Shown piece by piece: positions 1 through 8,529 of a stretch of DNA of 64,000 bases. The stretch spans positions 62,001 to 126,000 of the forward strand of contig NZ_JAHUXH010000012.1 of assembly GCF_019219825.1 (NCBI RefSeq), written 5' to 3'. The notes under the pieces were generated by a model. That model was given only the letters and a program-made list of their open reading frames with translations. It had not been told where the DNA came from and made no database searches. This DNA comes from Streptomyces sp. TRM70350. Its GTDB lineage: Bacteria > Actinomycetota > Actinomycetes > Streptomycetales > Streptomycetaceae. The first letter of the stretch is position 1; each line of letters opens with the position of its first letter. Position numbers and translations under genes: made by a program.

Positions 1-847
1 AGACCTTGTCGGGGCGGTACGGGCCGTACGCCCAGATCGGGTTGATCTGCATCAGGGCGCCCATCAGGGCGAGCACGCCGGCCACGGTGAAGAACAGGCC
101 GATGGACTTGGTCGTGTACTGCGGGTAGAGCGGCTTGCCGATCACGTTGCGGTTGGTCCGACCGGGACGGGCCCACTGAGTGTGCTTGTGGTACACGACG
201 AAGCTCAGGTGGACGGCGACGAGCGCCAGCAGGAGTCCCGGCACCAGCAGGATGTGGGCCACATACAGGCGCGGGATGATCTCGTGCCCGGGGTACTCGC
301 CGCCGAAGACGAAGAACGAGAGATAGGTGCCGACGACGGGGATCGACAGCACGATGCCGTGGGCCGTGCGCAAACCGGTCCCGGAGAGCAGGTCGTCGGG
401 GAGCGAGTAGCCGCAGAAACCCTCCAGCACGGCCAGCATGAAGAGCGTCACGCCGATCGTCCAGTTCACTTCGCGGGGGCGTCGGAAGGCACCCGTGAAG
501 AAGATCCGCAGCAGATGCACGCCGATCGCCGCGACGAACACCAGGGCGCCCCAGTGGTGGATCTGCCGGATCAGCAGACCGCCGCGCACGTCGAAGCTGA
601 TGTGCAGCACCGAGGCGTACGCCTCCGACGTCAGCACACCCTGCAGCGGCTCATAGGAGCCGGTGTACGGCTGCTTCGCCATGGAGGGGTGGAAGAAGAA
701 GGTCAGGAAGACGCCCGTCAGCACCAGGACGAGCAGGCTGTACAGGGCGATCTCACCCAGCAGGAACGACCAGTGGTCGGGGAACGCCTTGCGCAGGAAC
801 TCCTTGCCCGCGGAACTCACCGGCAGACGCTTGTCGAGTGCGCTCAC
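1..847 (-). CDS. qcrB: Cytochrome b subunit of a cytochrome bc1 complex, 3' end outside window
   Basis: About 282 N-terminal residues are visible; the gene runs off the left edge. The protein is a multispanning membrane protein of the cytochrome b family, which passes electrons from menaquinol to cytochrome c through two b hemes. The expected histidine pairs are present: H97/H98 with H111 in an RQIHHWGA context, and H198 with H213 near RLYVAHILL. The start is taken as the GTG at 847 after a GGGGAG ribosome site; a second in-frame GTG lies directly upstream at 850. The Rieske and cytochrome c partners would normally precede qcrB, but here the gene is preceded by a non-coding leader, so this may be a solitary second copy. 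That leader (878-1012) resembles the one before the formate dehydrogenase operon. The family call is confident. The status as a paralogue is inference. Confidence 0.88.
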   Translation of the reverse strand, partial: MSALDKRLPVSSAGKEFLRKAFPDHWSFLLGEIALYSLLVLVLTGVFLTFFFHPSMAKQPYTGSYEPLQGVLTSEAYASVLHISFDVRGGLLIRQIHHWGALVFVAAIGVHLLRIFFTGAFRRPREVNWTIGVTLFMLAVLEGFCGYSLPDDLLSGTGLRTAHGIVLSIPVVGTYLSFFVFGGEYPGHEIIPRLYVAHILLVPGLLLALVAVHLSFVVYHKHTQWARPGRTNRNVIGKPLYPQYTTKSIGLFFTVAGVLALMGALMQINPIWAYGPYRPDKV

Positions 848-877
848 CACCCGCTCCCCACGCGCAGCCGACCGGCT

Positions 878-1012
878 CGATCCGCTCTCGTCAGCCACCG
901 CCACGGTGTGTTCGCCCTCCTGCCGCCCACGTCGGCGCCTGCCCTGCGTGCTTGGTCGCCACTGTCCGTTCTGAGCCTGGCATGAGTCCCCTGGCAGGCC
1001 CGGACGAAACGG
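878..1012 (-). promoter_or_regulatory. Upstream element A, similar to an element before the formate dehydrogenase operon
   Basis: This roughly 135-base stretch upstream of the cytochrome b gene matches 45265-45402 upstream of the formate dehydrogenase iron-sulfur gene, in the same orientation, at roughly four of five positions by eye with a few one-base indels. Conserved blocks in transcription direction include CCGTTTCGTCCG, TGCCAGGCTC, GTGGGCGGCAGGAG and CGGTGGCTGACGAGA. A small hairpin CACCG-TGG-CGGTG is kept, with the loop varying as TGG or TGT. A reading frame across the element (GTG at 930, stop at 844) ends on a GTGA overlap with the cytochrome b start. The function is unknown: it could be a promoter plus operator, a structured 5' UTR or a leader-peptide region. 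The rest of 851-1153 holds no gene that I can support. Confidence 0.6.
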
Positions 1013-1153
1013 CAGCGGTGGGACCGGAAGAGCGACGCCGGACCGCGAGGCGGGCCGGGCCAGGGCGCGCGACGGAGATCGTCTCTCCGTTTGCGGTGCG
1101 GACCGCGGGCTACCCGGCCGGACGACGGTCGGCCTAGGGTGCGGGAGGTCAAC

Positions 1154-2920
1154 GTGGCCAGCGTCTCCGACTTCGTTGCGGCACGTCTGCGGGCCTGGGG
1201 CGTGGACCGGGTGTTCGGCTTCCCCGGCCGGGACGTGGACGCTCTGGTCACCGCGCTGACCGGGGGACGGGAGGCGCCGGAGTTCGTGCAGGTACGGCAC
1301 GAGGAGTCGGCAGCCCTGATGGCCTGCGCCCACGCCAAGCTCACCGGACGGGTCGGCTGCTGCCTCGCTTCCTCCGGCTCCGGCGCGCTGCGTCTTCTCA
1401 GCGGCCTGTACGACGCGGCCCTGGACCGACAGCCGGTGGTGGCCGTGGTCGGCCAGGAACCACCGCCCGCAGGCCATGACCGGCGGCGGTCCATCGGTAC
1501 GGCCCACCACTTCGCCGAGGTGTCCGCCTCCTGCGAGCCGGTCTGCGACCCGACCACGGTGGGAAACGCGCTGGACCGTGCCCTTCGAGCCGCGCTGTCC
1601 GAGCGAGGGGTGGCCACGCTGATCCTTCCCGGCTCGGTTCAGCAGGCCCCCGCGCCCCGAGCACCGCGCGCGGACGAGGCCGTCCCCCGCCCCCGCCCGC
1701 CGGTGTGGTCGCCCGAGGAGCGGGATGTCCGCCGCGCGGCCGATGTCCTGAACGAAGGCCGCAGGGTCGCCATCGTCGTCGGGCCGGGCGCCGCGGAGGC
1801 ATCCGGCCAGGTCCTGGGCGTCGCCGAGCTGCTCGCTGCCGGTGTCGCCAAGACCTGCCTGGCCCGGGACGTCCTCCCCGACGACCTGCCCTGCGTCGCG
1901 GGCGTGGCCGGTCCCTTCGGCAGCGCCGTGGCCGCCGCACTGCTCCGCGACTGCGACACCCTGCTTCTGGTCGGGGCGGAGGACTTCGACACCGGCCTGG
2001 TGCCGCGGTCCGGTGCGCGCCGGGTCGTCACTGTGGATTCGGACGCCGAGGCCTCCCCGGTGGGGCCTGACGCCTCCCCGGCCGCGCGGGTGACGGGCGA
2101 TGTGGCCACGGCACTGGAGCTGCTCATCCCCCTGCTGCACCGCACGTCCGGCCGCGGATGGCGGACGGACGTGGAGCGCGCGATCCGCGAGTGGCGTGCG
2201 GAAGGGCACGCGAAGGCCCACCGGTTCTTCGGTATGGCGATCAATCCCCGCTCCGTGGTCGCCGAGTTGTCCGCGCGCCTGCCGGAGCGCGCCGTCGTCG
2301 TCACCGATTCCGGCTCCTCCCTGGACTGGTGGACCCGCCACCTCGAACTGCGCGACGGAATGCGCGCGGCGCTGTCACGACACCTGGCCACCCCCGGGGC
2401 GGCCGTTCCCTACGCTGTCGCCGCCCGACTGGCCTGTCCCGAACGTCCGGTGATCGCCCTGGTCGGCGACGGCGCCCTGCAGGCGGGAGGGATGAACGAG
2501 TTGATCACCGTGCGGCGGCACCTGGAACGGCTCGCCGGGCTGCCGCCGACGATCTTCTGCGCGTTCAACAACGAGGATCTCAGTCGGCTCACCTGGGAGC
2601 GCCGGACAGCGGCCGGGGACCCGCGCATCCCGGTGACCGGAGAGGTCCCCGCCGTGTCGTACACGCAGTACGCCCGGCTGCTGGGCCTGCCCGGTGTCCG
2701 CTGTGACAGGCCGCGCCGGGTGGGTGCCGTCTGGGAGGCCGCGCTGGCCGCCCAGGGGCCGATGCTGCTGGAGTTCATGGTGGACGGGGACGTGCCCCCG
2801 GACTGGGCGGAGTTCGGCGGGTCGGCGCACCCCCGGGGCCCGTCGCTCACGGGTCGTGCCAGAGGGTCCCTGCGGCGGAGGATCACCGCGTCGGTCGGCG
2901 GCCTGTTCGGCTCGGCCTGA
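1154..2920 (+). CDS. Thiamine diphosphate-dependent enzyme, pyruvate oxidase/acetolactate synthase type
   Basis: A 588-residue protein with the three-domain layout of the POX/AHAS superfamily. The N-terminal pyrimidine-binding domain has the FGFPGRD start and the catalytic Glu50 in RHEES. A central domain follows, then a C-terminal diphosphate-binding domain with GDG at 438-440 and the paired Asn 472-473, which is the TPP motif. Such enzymes decarboxylate pyruvate or related 2-oxo acids. The closest overall feel is PoxB-like pyruvate dehydrogenase (quinone), but substrate and acceptor cannot be told from sequence alone. The GTG at 1154 follows a GGGAGG site; an alternative GTG is at 1139. The gene is divergent from the cytochrome b gene, with about 300 bases between them, so the two promoters may be linked. 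Confidence 0.85.
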   Translation: MASVSDFVAARLRAWGVDRVFGFPGRDVDALVTALTGGREAPEFVQVRHEESAALMACAHAKLTGRVGCCLASSGSGALRLLSGLYDAALDRQPVVAVVGQEPPPAGHDRRRSIGTAHHFAEVSASCEPVCDPTTVGNALDRALRAALSERGVATLILPGSVQQAPAPRAPRADEAVPRPRPPVWSPEERDVRRAADVLNEGRRVAIVVGPGAAEASGQVLGVAELLAAGVAKTCLARDVLPDDLPCVAGVAGPFGSAVAAALLRDCDTLLLVGAEDFDTGLVPRSGARRVVTVDSDAEASPVGPDASPAARVTGDVATALELLIPLLHRTSGRGWRTDVERAIREWRAEGHAKAHRFFGMAINPRSVVAELSARLPERAVVVTDSGSSLDWWTRHLELRDGMRAALSRHLATPGAAVPYAVAARLACPERPVIALVGDGALQAGGMNELITVRRHLERLAGLPPTIFCAFNNEDLSRLTWERRTAAGDPRIPVTGEVPAVSYTQYARLLGLPGVRCDRPRRVGAVWEAALAAQGPMLLEFMVDGDVPPDWAEFGGSAHPRGPSLTGRARGSLRRRITASVGGLFGSA

Positions 2921-3055
2921 CTCCACCTCACGCCCGGGTACGCAGCGATCAACGCGGTGATAAGGATCCCGTCGCCGGGGTACTGCGTTTGGTCCGGAGT
3001 CGGCCACCGTGAGGCCGACGGCGAGTTCGTTCGAAACGGCAGGCAGGAGAGGACG

Positions 3056-3502
3056 ATGCACACTCCAGGTGACGAGGCGCCGTCGGCCGGGGGCCGTATG
3101 GGGGATGCCGCGGCCCGGCTGGCGGAGGACACCGCGGAACTGGCCCGGCGGGAGGTCAGGGCGATCCAGGACGAGGCCGTGACCGCGCTCAGGAGGTTCG
3201 GGACCGGCGGTGTCCTGCTGGCGGGGGCGGGCACCTGCGGCGTGCTCTCCCTGTGGGCGGCGCACGAGGCGCTGTTGCGGGCTGTCGAATCGGCCCTGCC
3301 GAGGGGAAAGGCGTCGGTGGTGCTGACGTGTGCCTACGCTTCCGCGGCCGCGGCCCTCGGCCTGGCCGCCCGCAACCGGATCCGTGCCGGGGCACGGGCC
3401 ACCGCCGGGGCCATGGAGAAGGAGGCAGGCCAGCTGGAGCAGGAGCACGCGCCGATGAGGGGTGACTCCGCCGGTCGGGGCGGGGCGGGCACTGGTTCCT
3501 GA
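3056..3502 (+). CDS. Holin-X-like small membrane protein
   Basis: A 148-residue protein with an amphipathic N-terminal helix (about 20-50) carrying charged repeats, then two hydrophobic segments at about 55-75 and 85-105, then a charged Gly-rich tail. This matches the actinobacterial Holin-X/phage-holin-like family (DUF1469-type layout), common in Streptomyces chromosomes and not evidence for a prophage. The cellular role of these proteins is not established. The ATG at 3056 is preceded by a CAGGAGAGG ribosome site. A strong hairpin at 3544-3584 follows the gene. Confidence 0.7.
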   Translation: MHTPGDEAPSAGGRMGDAAARLAEDTAELARREVRAIQDEAVTALRRFGTGGVLLAGAGTCGVLSLWAAHEALLRAVESALPRGKASVVLTCAYASAAAALGLAARNRIRAGARATAGAMEKEAGQLEQEHAPMRGDSAGRGGAGTGS

Positions 3503-3543
3503 GGCGAGGAGGACGACGTACCCCAAGGAGCCGAGCTGGACAA

Positions 3544-3584
3544 CGGCCCTGACGGCGGGCCTCCTTCAACCGCCGTCAGGGCCG
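3544..3584. terminator. Strong bidirectional hairpin between convergent genes
   Basis: A perfect 14-base inverted repeat, CGGCCCTGACGGCG with its complement, around a 13-base loop. It lies between the stop codons of the convergent holin-like gene and hypA. There is no T-run, as is usual for Streptomyces terminators. Confidence 0.85.
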
Positions 3585-3586
3585 CA

Positions 3587-3931
3587 CTACTCCGGCTGGA
3601 TGTCCGTGATCTCCAGTTCGCGTCCGCTGCGCAACGCCGTGGAAGGGCGATCGCAGCCCGGGCACCAGAAGAAGGGCGGCATGCCCACCGCGAACTCCTC
3701 GGCACACGGCTCGCACCAGGCGTGCGCGGGCACCGACTCGACGACGAGCTTCGCGTCGGCGAGGGCGGTGCCCGCGCGGGCCACCTCGAAGGCGAAGTCG
3801 AGGGCTTCGGGGACCACGCCCGACAGCTCGCCCACCCGTACGGTCACCGCCGCGACGGCGTCCGTTCCGTCGGCCCGTGCCAGCTCACCGGCCCGTTCGA
3901 TGATCGCCGTAGCGATCGACAGCTCGTGCAC
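3587..3931 (-). CDS. hypA: Hydrogenase nickel incorporation protein HypA
   Basis: A 114-residue protein of the HypA/HybF family, which delivers nickel to the [NiFe]-hydrogenase large subunit together with HypB. The N-terminal VHELS (formyl-Met, His2, Glu3) is the nickel-binding motif and fixes the start at the GTG at 3931. The structural zinc site is C73xxC76 and C90xxC93. It is the last gene of the hydrogenase operon, seven bases after the preceding stop and without a strong ribosome site of its own, which suggests translational coupling. HypB, C, D, E and F are not in this window. Confidence 0.95.
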   Translation of the reverse strand: MHELSIATAIIERAGELARADGTDAVAAVTVRVGELSGVVPEALDFAFEVARAGTALADAKLVVESVPAHAWCEPCAEEFAVGMPPFFWCPGCDRPSTALRSGRELEITDIQPE

Positions 3932-3938
3932 CCCCGGC

Positions 3939-4088
3939 TCAGCGCGGGTGCCGCGCACCGGCGTGGAAGCCGGACATCCGCCAGATCCGCACCTCCCGCA
4001 CCGCTCCCGGCAGCTCCTTGACCAGCAGTGCCAGGAACGCTCCGCCCAGCAGCACCGCCTCCGCCATCAGGATCCGTCTGGCCGTCAT
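3939..4088 (-). CDS. Very small single-TM protein between hydrogenase accessory genes
   Basis: 49 residues starting at an ATG with an AAGGAG site. One hydrophobic helix (about residues 5-22) is followed by a basic tail with a KELPGAVREV segment. The layout resembles the one-helix DUF6893-type small proteins of actinobacteria, but that is an impression only. The stop sits seven bases before hypA, so it belongs to the hydrogenase operon. The role is unknown. Confidence 0.6.
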   Translation of the reverse strand: MTARRILMAEAVLLGGAFLALLVKELPGAVREVRIWRMSGFHAGARHPR

Positions 4089-4144
4089 CGCCGCTCCTTG
4101 CTCACTCGTACCGCCTGTCGTTGCGCCGTCACTCGACCGGGGCG

Positions 4145-4351
4145 TCATCCCGGGGAGATGCTCGGCATGATCTTCATGATCGCGTTGTGCCGCTTCCAGT
4201 GGATCCCGGTGGACCGGCGCGCATCGGCGGTGCCGTCCTCGTGGTGTCCGGGCTGGTGGTGATACGGGCCCTTGTTGCCCTGGTGGATGCCGTAGACGTG
4301 GGTGGGCGTGTCCGGCTTCACCTGTGGCTTGCCGACCTTGATCCTGCCCAT
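4145..4351 (-). CDS. Small His-rich protein of the hydrogenase operon
   Basis: 68 residues, not recognised. It is polar, with HHQPGHH and several other histidines (HVYGIHQ, GIHWKRHN), no cysteines and no membrane segment. The ATG at 4351 follows a GAGGAGAA ribosome site, 22 bases after the DUF5947 gene. The histidine content makes metal binding conceivable (inference only). The location in the hydrogenase operon is the main clue to its role. Confidence 0.6.
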   Translation of the reverse strand: MGRIKVGKPQVKPDTPTHVYGIHQGNKGPYHHQPGHHEDGTADARRSTGIHWKRHNAIMKIMPSISPG

Positions 4352-4373
4352 GTCGTTCTCCTCTCCTGCGGCC

Positions 4374-4970
4374 CTACGGGCGCTCGGTCAGCTCTGCGAA
4401 GAACTGTTCGACGGCGGGCCATACCCGGTCGCCGCCGGACAGCCCCCGCCACTCCCGGCGGACGAGGGCGACCAGCCGGAAACAGTCGTCGACCGGCACG
4501 ATCCAGTGCTGCCGCTGGTTTCGTGCGGTGTTCACCAGCAGCGCTTCCACCTCGGGTTCCACGCCGGCCAGCTCCGGACACTTCGCCACCGCCTCCCGCC
4601 AGGCGCCCGCGTCCACCTCCCAGCGGGTGGCACCCGCCGGGCTCGGATAGTGCGCGGACACGGTCCCGTCCGTCCGGGGCACGAAGTACGCCAGACCGAC
4701 GGGGACACCGAGCGGTCCCGTCTCGACCGCCGGCAGCCTCACACGCCGCTCGGGGACCAGCCGGTAGTGGCCGTCGCCCGCCGCGTCCTCCACGAAGAGC
4801 ACCGAGCACGCACGGCAGGCGCACAGCGCCTCCTCACGACTGGTGTCGTACAGATGCCGGTGGTCGGCGGCGATCGGCGCGCGGCACAGGTCGCAGCGTT
4901 CCTCGGCGTCGTCCGTCGGCCGGTCGGCGGACGAGCGGATCATCCGGGCCAGGGCGCCGCCGACGGTCAC
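4374..4970 (-). CDS. DUF5947-type hydrogenase-associated protein
   Basis: 198 residues. The N-terminal part has two CxxC pairs (ERCDLCRAPI and a CACRACS segment), which look like a zinc or iron ribbon, followed by an alpha/beta domain with no signal peptide or membrane segment. Proteins of this kind sit beside NifU-like genes in actinobacterial uptake hydrogenase loci (from memory of the family). The start is the GTG at 4970, whose GTGA overlaps the stop of the NifU-like gene, indicating coupled translation. The function is unknown; a maturation or electron-transfer role is plausible. Confidence 0.7.
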   Translation of the reverse strand: MTVGGALARMIRSSADRPTDDAEERCDLCRAPIAADHRHLYDTSREEALCACRACSVLFVEDAAGDGHYRLVPERRVRLPAVETGPLGVPVGLAYFVPRTDGTVSAHYPSPAGATRWEVDAGAWREAVAKCPELAGVEPEVEALLVNTARNQRQHWIVPVDDCFRLVALVRREWRGLSGGDRVWPAVEQFFAELTERP

Positions 4971-5575
4971 GGAGCCCCCTGCGGCTGGGCAGGCCGACGC
5001 AGCACCGTGTCCAGGGGGACGAACGCGGCCTTCGGGGACTGCGGCTCCGGCACGGGCTCGACGGCCGTCAGCTCGGGCGCCACGGCGAGGACCGCCTCCC
5101 GAACGGCCTCCTCGACACCGGCGGACGCCGACCCGCACCCGGATCCGCATCCGGGGGTGCGAAGGCGGATCCGGGCGACCGGACCCTCCACTGCGGCCAG
5201 CTCCGCATCCCCGCCGCGCTCCTGGAGGGCGGGCCGGAGCCGCTCGACGGCCCGGGAGGCCCGGCGCTCGGGCGGCTCGGGGTGGATGTCGTGCAGCACC
5301 AGCAGATGATCCAGCAACTCGTCGGCGGTCAGGCGCGCGCTCAGCGCGGGGTCCGCATGATCCATCACCCGGGCCAGCGCCTCGCCGTAGACGTCGGTCA
5401 GCGCGCGGACCGCGTCGAGGGCGGCCTGAGCCGTGGGGCCGGGCGCGATCTCGACCTTCTCCAGCAGCTCGTCGATGCGGGCGAGACGCGCCATGACCTC
5501 GGCGTCGTTCAGCCGCGAGGGGGGACCGGCCCCGTCGGCCGGTTCCCCGTCGGCCCGATGATCCGGCTCAGCCAT
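4967..5575 (-). CDS. NifU-like protein of the hydrogenase operon
   Basis: 202 residues. The N-terminal half is helical (about 25-110). The C-terminal part (about 120-172) resembles the NifU scaffold domain, with a PGCGSGC loop. Its cysteines C143 and C147 are spaced CxxxC instead of the usual CxxC. The family assembles or transfers Fe-S clusters, and here the protein probably serves the hydrogenase small subunit. The ATG at 5575 overlaps the end of the large-subunit gene by eight bases, and its own stop overlaps the next start. The position directly after the structural genes supports a dedicated accessory role. Confidence 0.75.
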   Translation of the reverse strand: MAEPDHRADGEPADGAGPPSRLNDAEVMARLARIDELLEKVEIAPGPTAQAALDAVRALTDVYGEALARVMDHADPALSARLTADELLDHLLVLHDIHPEPPERRASRAVERLRPALQERGGDAELAAVEGPVARIRLRTPGCGSGCGSASAGVEEAVREAVLAVAPELTAVEPVPEPQSPKAAFVPLDTVLRRPAQPQGAP

Positions 5576-7367
5576 GGGAGGCTCCGTAGGTGGGGGAGTG
5601 CAGCGTGGTGAGCGTCTTGCCCTTGCCCAGGTACATGTGGACTCCGCAGGGCAGGCACGGGTCGAAGCTGCGGACCGTGCGCATGATGTCGACGCCCTTG
5701 AAGTCCTCCGGCCCGTTCTCCTCGAAGATGGGCTGGCCCTGGACGGCGTCCTCGTACGGGCCGGGGGTGCCGTAACTGTCGCGGGGGCTGGCGTTCCACG
5801 GGGTGGGCGGGTACGGGTGGTAGTTGGCGATCTTCTTGTCCTTGATCACCAGGTGGTGGGAGAGGACGCCGCGCACCGCCTCGTGGAAGCCGCAGCCGAT
5901 GGCCTCGTCGGGTACCTTGAAGTCCTCGTAGACCTTGGTCTTCCCCGCGCGCACCAACTGCATGGCCTCCTCCAGGAACTGGAGGGCCATCGCGGCGGAG
6001 TAGGCGATGAAGTAGGGCCGGGCGCGGTCCCGCTCGATGGTGTTGCTCCACTTGGGGATGTGCCACTCCAGCGTCGTCTCCGGCAGCTTCTCGCTCTTGG
6101 GCAGCGAGATGCGCACGCTGTGCCCGGTGGCCTTGATGTACGGGGTGTCGACCAGGCCGTTGAGCGCCGTGGACCACAGCCGGGCGAGCGGACCGCCGCC
6201 GGTGTCCAGGGCGAGGTGCTCATCGCTGTCCTTGTGGTACCAGCGCGGACTCATCACCCAGCTGTAATTGGCGTCGAACTCGCGCTTCTGCGGCACCGGC
6301 ACCGTGGTCTGGTTCCACGGGTGCCGCATGTCCACCGGGTTGCCGAGCGGGTCGTGGGTGACGAACGGCTTCTCGCCCACCCAGTCGTCGTAGTAGGAGC
6401 TGCCCAGCAGGATGCGCATCCCGAGGTTGATGTCGACCAGGTTGTTGGTGACCAGTTCGCCGTCGAGGACGATGCCGGGGGTGACGTACATCGCCTTGCC
6501 CCAGTCGTTCATGGTCTCGTAGCGGTAGTCGACGACGTCCGGGTTCTGCCAGGCGCCCCAGCAGCCGAGCATGATCCGGCGCCGGCCGACCTCCTCGTAG
6601 CCGGGCAGGGCCTCGTAGAAGAAGTCGAACACGTCGTCGTTCATCGCCACGGCCTGCTTGATGAAGTCGAGGACCCTCATCAGGCGGGAGAGGTAGTCGG
6701 TGAACGTGGTCGGCTGCGGCATCGTGCCGACGCCGCCCGGGTACATGGTCGACGGGTGGACGTGGCGGCCCTCCATGAGGCAGAACATCTCGCGGGTGAT
6801 CCGGCTGACCTTGAGGGCCTCCTTGTACACCTCGCCCTCGAAGGGGTTGAAGGCGCGCATGATGTCGGCGATGGTCCGGTAGCCGTGGATGTCCCCGCGG
6901 GGGGCCTCGGTCCGCTCGGCCCGCGCCAGCACGCTCGGGTTGGTGGCCTTGACCATCCCCTCGCAGAAGTCCACGAACACCAGGTTGTCCTGGAAGATCG
7001 TGTGATCGAACATGTACTCGGCGGCCTCGCCGAGGTTGACGATGTGCTCCGCCAGCGGCGGCGGCTTGATGCCGTAGGCCATCTGCTGCGCGTAGTTCGA
7101 GCAGGTGGTGTGGTTGTCGCCGCAGATGCCGCAGATGCGTGAGGTGATGAAGCCCGCGTCGCGCGGGTCCTTGCCCTTCATGAAGACGGAGTAGCCACGG
7201 AACAGGGACGAGGTGCTGTGGCACTCCACGACTTCCTGGTTGGCGAAGTCGATCTTCGTGTAGATGCCGAGGTTCCCGATGATCCGGGTGATGGGGTCCC
7301 AGGACATGTCGACGATCTGCGGCGGTCTCCGCTCGCCCGCCCGGGTCCGGTCCTCGGTTGTGGTCAT
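5568..7367 (-). CDS. hucL: [NiFe]-hydrogenase large subunit, Huc-like (group 2a type)
   Basis: 599 residues, catalytic subunit of an uptake hydrogenase. The N-terminal nickel motif SRICGICGDNH gives ligands C79 and C82 plus H86. The C-terminal motif DPCLPCGVH gives C571 and C574, with a 22-residue tail after H577 that a maturation endopeptidase would remove. The MSWDPITRI opening and the GDNH variant look like the group 2a enzymes that oxidise atmospheric H2 in mycobacteria (Huc); group 1h is the alternative. There is no export signal on either subunit, so the enzyme should sit on the cytoplasmic side. The ATG at 7367 follows GGCAGGAA. It lies 73 bases downstream of the small subunit. Confidence 0.9.
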   Translation of the reverse strand: MTTTEDRTRAGERRPPQIVDMSWDPITRIIGNLGIYTKIDFANQEVVECHSTSSLFRGYSVFMKGKDPRDAGFITSRICGICGDNHTTCSNYAQQMAYGIKPPPLAEHIVNLGEAAEYMFDHTIFQDNLVFVDFCEGMVKATNPSVLARAERTEAPRGDIHGYRTIADIMRAFNPFEGEVYKEALKVSRITREMFCLMEGRHVHPSTMYPGGVGTMPQPTTFTDYLSRLMRVLDFIKQAVAMNDDVFDFFYEALPGYEEVGRRRIMLGCWGAWQNPDVVDYRYETMNDWGKAMYVTPGIVLDGELVTNNLVDINLGMRILLGSSYYDDWVGEKPFVTHDPLGNPVDMRHPWNQTTVPVPQKREFDANYSWVMSPRWYHKDSDEHLALDTGGGPLARLWSTALNGLVDTPYIKATGHSVRISLPKSEKLPETTLEWHIPKWSNTIERDRARPYFIAYSAAMALQFLEEAMQLVRAGKTKVYEDFKVPDEAIGCGFHEAVRGVLSHHLVIKDKKIANYHPYPPTPWNASPRDSYGTPGPYEDAVQGQPIFEENGPEDFKGVDIMRTVRSFDPCLPCGVHMYLGKGKTLTTLHSPTYGASHG

Positions 7368-7440
7368 GTGCGTTCCTGCCCTCGCTGCTCGCTGTGTTCG
7401 ACGGTCGGTGGTGCGGAGTCCGTTGGGCGCGGGGTCACGG

Positions 7441-8529
7441 TCACGGACGCCAGTGCGGGTCGTAGCCGGAGGTGAGGACCGGCTTGTTGTGGTGCCACTT
7501 GGGCTCGCGGTTGACCGTGCTGTTGGTGATGCCGCGCAGGCGGCGCATGACCGCCCCGTAGGGCTTGATGGCCATCGACGACAGGCTGGCGCCGGCGGGC
7601 TCGTCCATGAACGGCATGAACGCGTCGGGGAAGCCGGGCATGGTGCAGCCGATGCAGATGCCGCCGACGTTCGGGCAGCCACCGATGCCCGCCATCCAGC
7701 CGCGCTTGGGCACGTTGCAGTTCACCACGGGACCCCAGCAGCCCACCTTCACCTGGCACTTGGGGGAGTTGTAGTCCTTGGCGAAGTCGGCCTGCTCGTA
7801 GTAGGCCGCGCGGTCGCAGCCCTCGTGCACGGTCTTCCCGAACAGCCACTGCGGGCGCAGCATGTGGTCGAGCGGCGGTGCCGGGGAGGACCCCGCCGCG
7901 TGGTAGAGCACCCAGATCAGGGTCTCCATGAAGTTCTCCGGCTGGATGGGGCAGCCGGGGACGTTGACGACGGGCAGGGCGCCCTGCGACTTGAAGTCCC
8001 AGCCGAGGTAGTCGGCCAGGCCCATGGAGCCCGTCGGGTTGCCCGCCATCGCGTGGATGCCGCCGTACGTGGCGCAGGTGCCGGCGGCGACCACCGCCCA
8101 CGCCTTCGGGGCCAGCCGGTCGATCCACCAGTTGAGGGTGAGCGGTTCGCCGGTGTCCGGGTCGTTGCCGAACGACGTCCAGTAGCCCTCGCCCTCGATG
8201 ATGTTCTGGTTGGGGATCGAGCCCTCGATGACCAGGATGAACGGCGAGAGCTCGCCGCGGATCGCCGCGCGGTACGGGGCGAGGAACTCCTCGCCGCCGA
8301 GGGTGGGCGAGAGCACCTTGTTGTGCAGGTTCACCTTCGGCAGCCCGGGGATGAGGCCCTGCACGAGGTCCTCGATCGCCGGCTGGCCGGCCGCGGTGAG
8401 GGAGACGGAGTCGCCGTCGCAGCTCATGCCCTCCGAGATCCAGAGAATGCTGATCTCGTCGAAGCCGTTGCGTGCCTCGGCCCGGCTCGGTTCGGTGGCG
8501 ACCTCGTGGGTGCCGCTTGCGGTCGTCAT
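7441..8529 (-). CDS. hucS: [NiFe]-hydrogenase small subunit, Huc-like
   Basis: 362 residues, the electron-transfer subunit with three iron-sulfur clusters. The proximal cluster motif is SCDGDS (C37, D38), with Asp where many hydrogenases have a second Cys, as in the oxygen-tolerant actinobacterial types. Further Cys-rich segments follow at GTCATYGG, PGCPIQP, and the C-terminal region with VGCWGP, GGCPNVGGICIGCTMP. There is no twin-arginine leader. The ATG at 8529 overlaps the hemerythrin stop as ATGA, so the two genes are translationally coupled. Confidence 0.9.
   Translation of the reverse strand: MTTASGTHEVATEPSRAEARNGFDEISILWISEGMSCDGDSVSLTAAGQPAIEDLVQGLIPGLPKVNLHNKVLSPTLGGEEFLAPYRAAIRGELSPFILVIEGSIPNQNIIEGEGYWTSFGNDPDTGEPLTLNWWIDRLAPKAWAVVAAGTCATYGGIHAMAGNPTGSMGLADYLGWDFKSQGALPVVNVPGCPIQPENFMETLIWVLYHAAGSSPAPPLDHMLRPQWLFGKTVHEGCDRAAYYEQADFAKDYNSPKCQVKVGCWGPVVNCNVPKRGWMAGIGGCPNVGGICIGCTMPGFPDAFMPFMDEPAGASLSSMAIKPYGAVMRRLRGITNSTVNREPKWHHNKPVLTSGYDPHWRP

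Noticed and set aside
3056..3502. Holin-like gene as evidence for a prophage
   Set aside because: No lysin, structural or integrase genes nearby; such proteins are usual chromosomal genes in Streptomyces.
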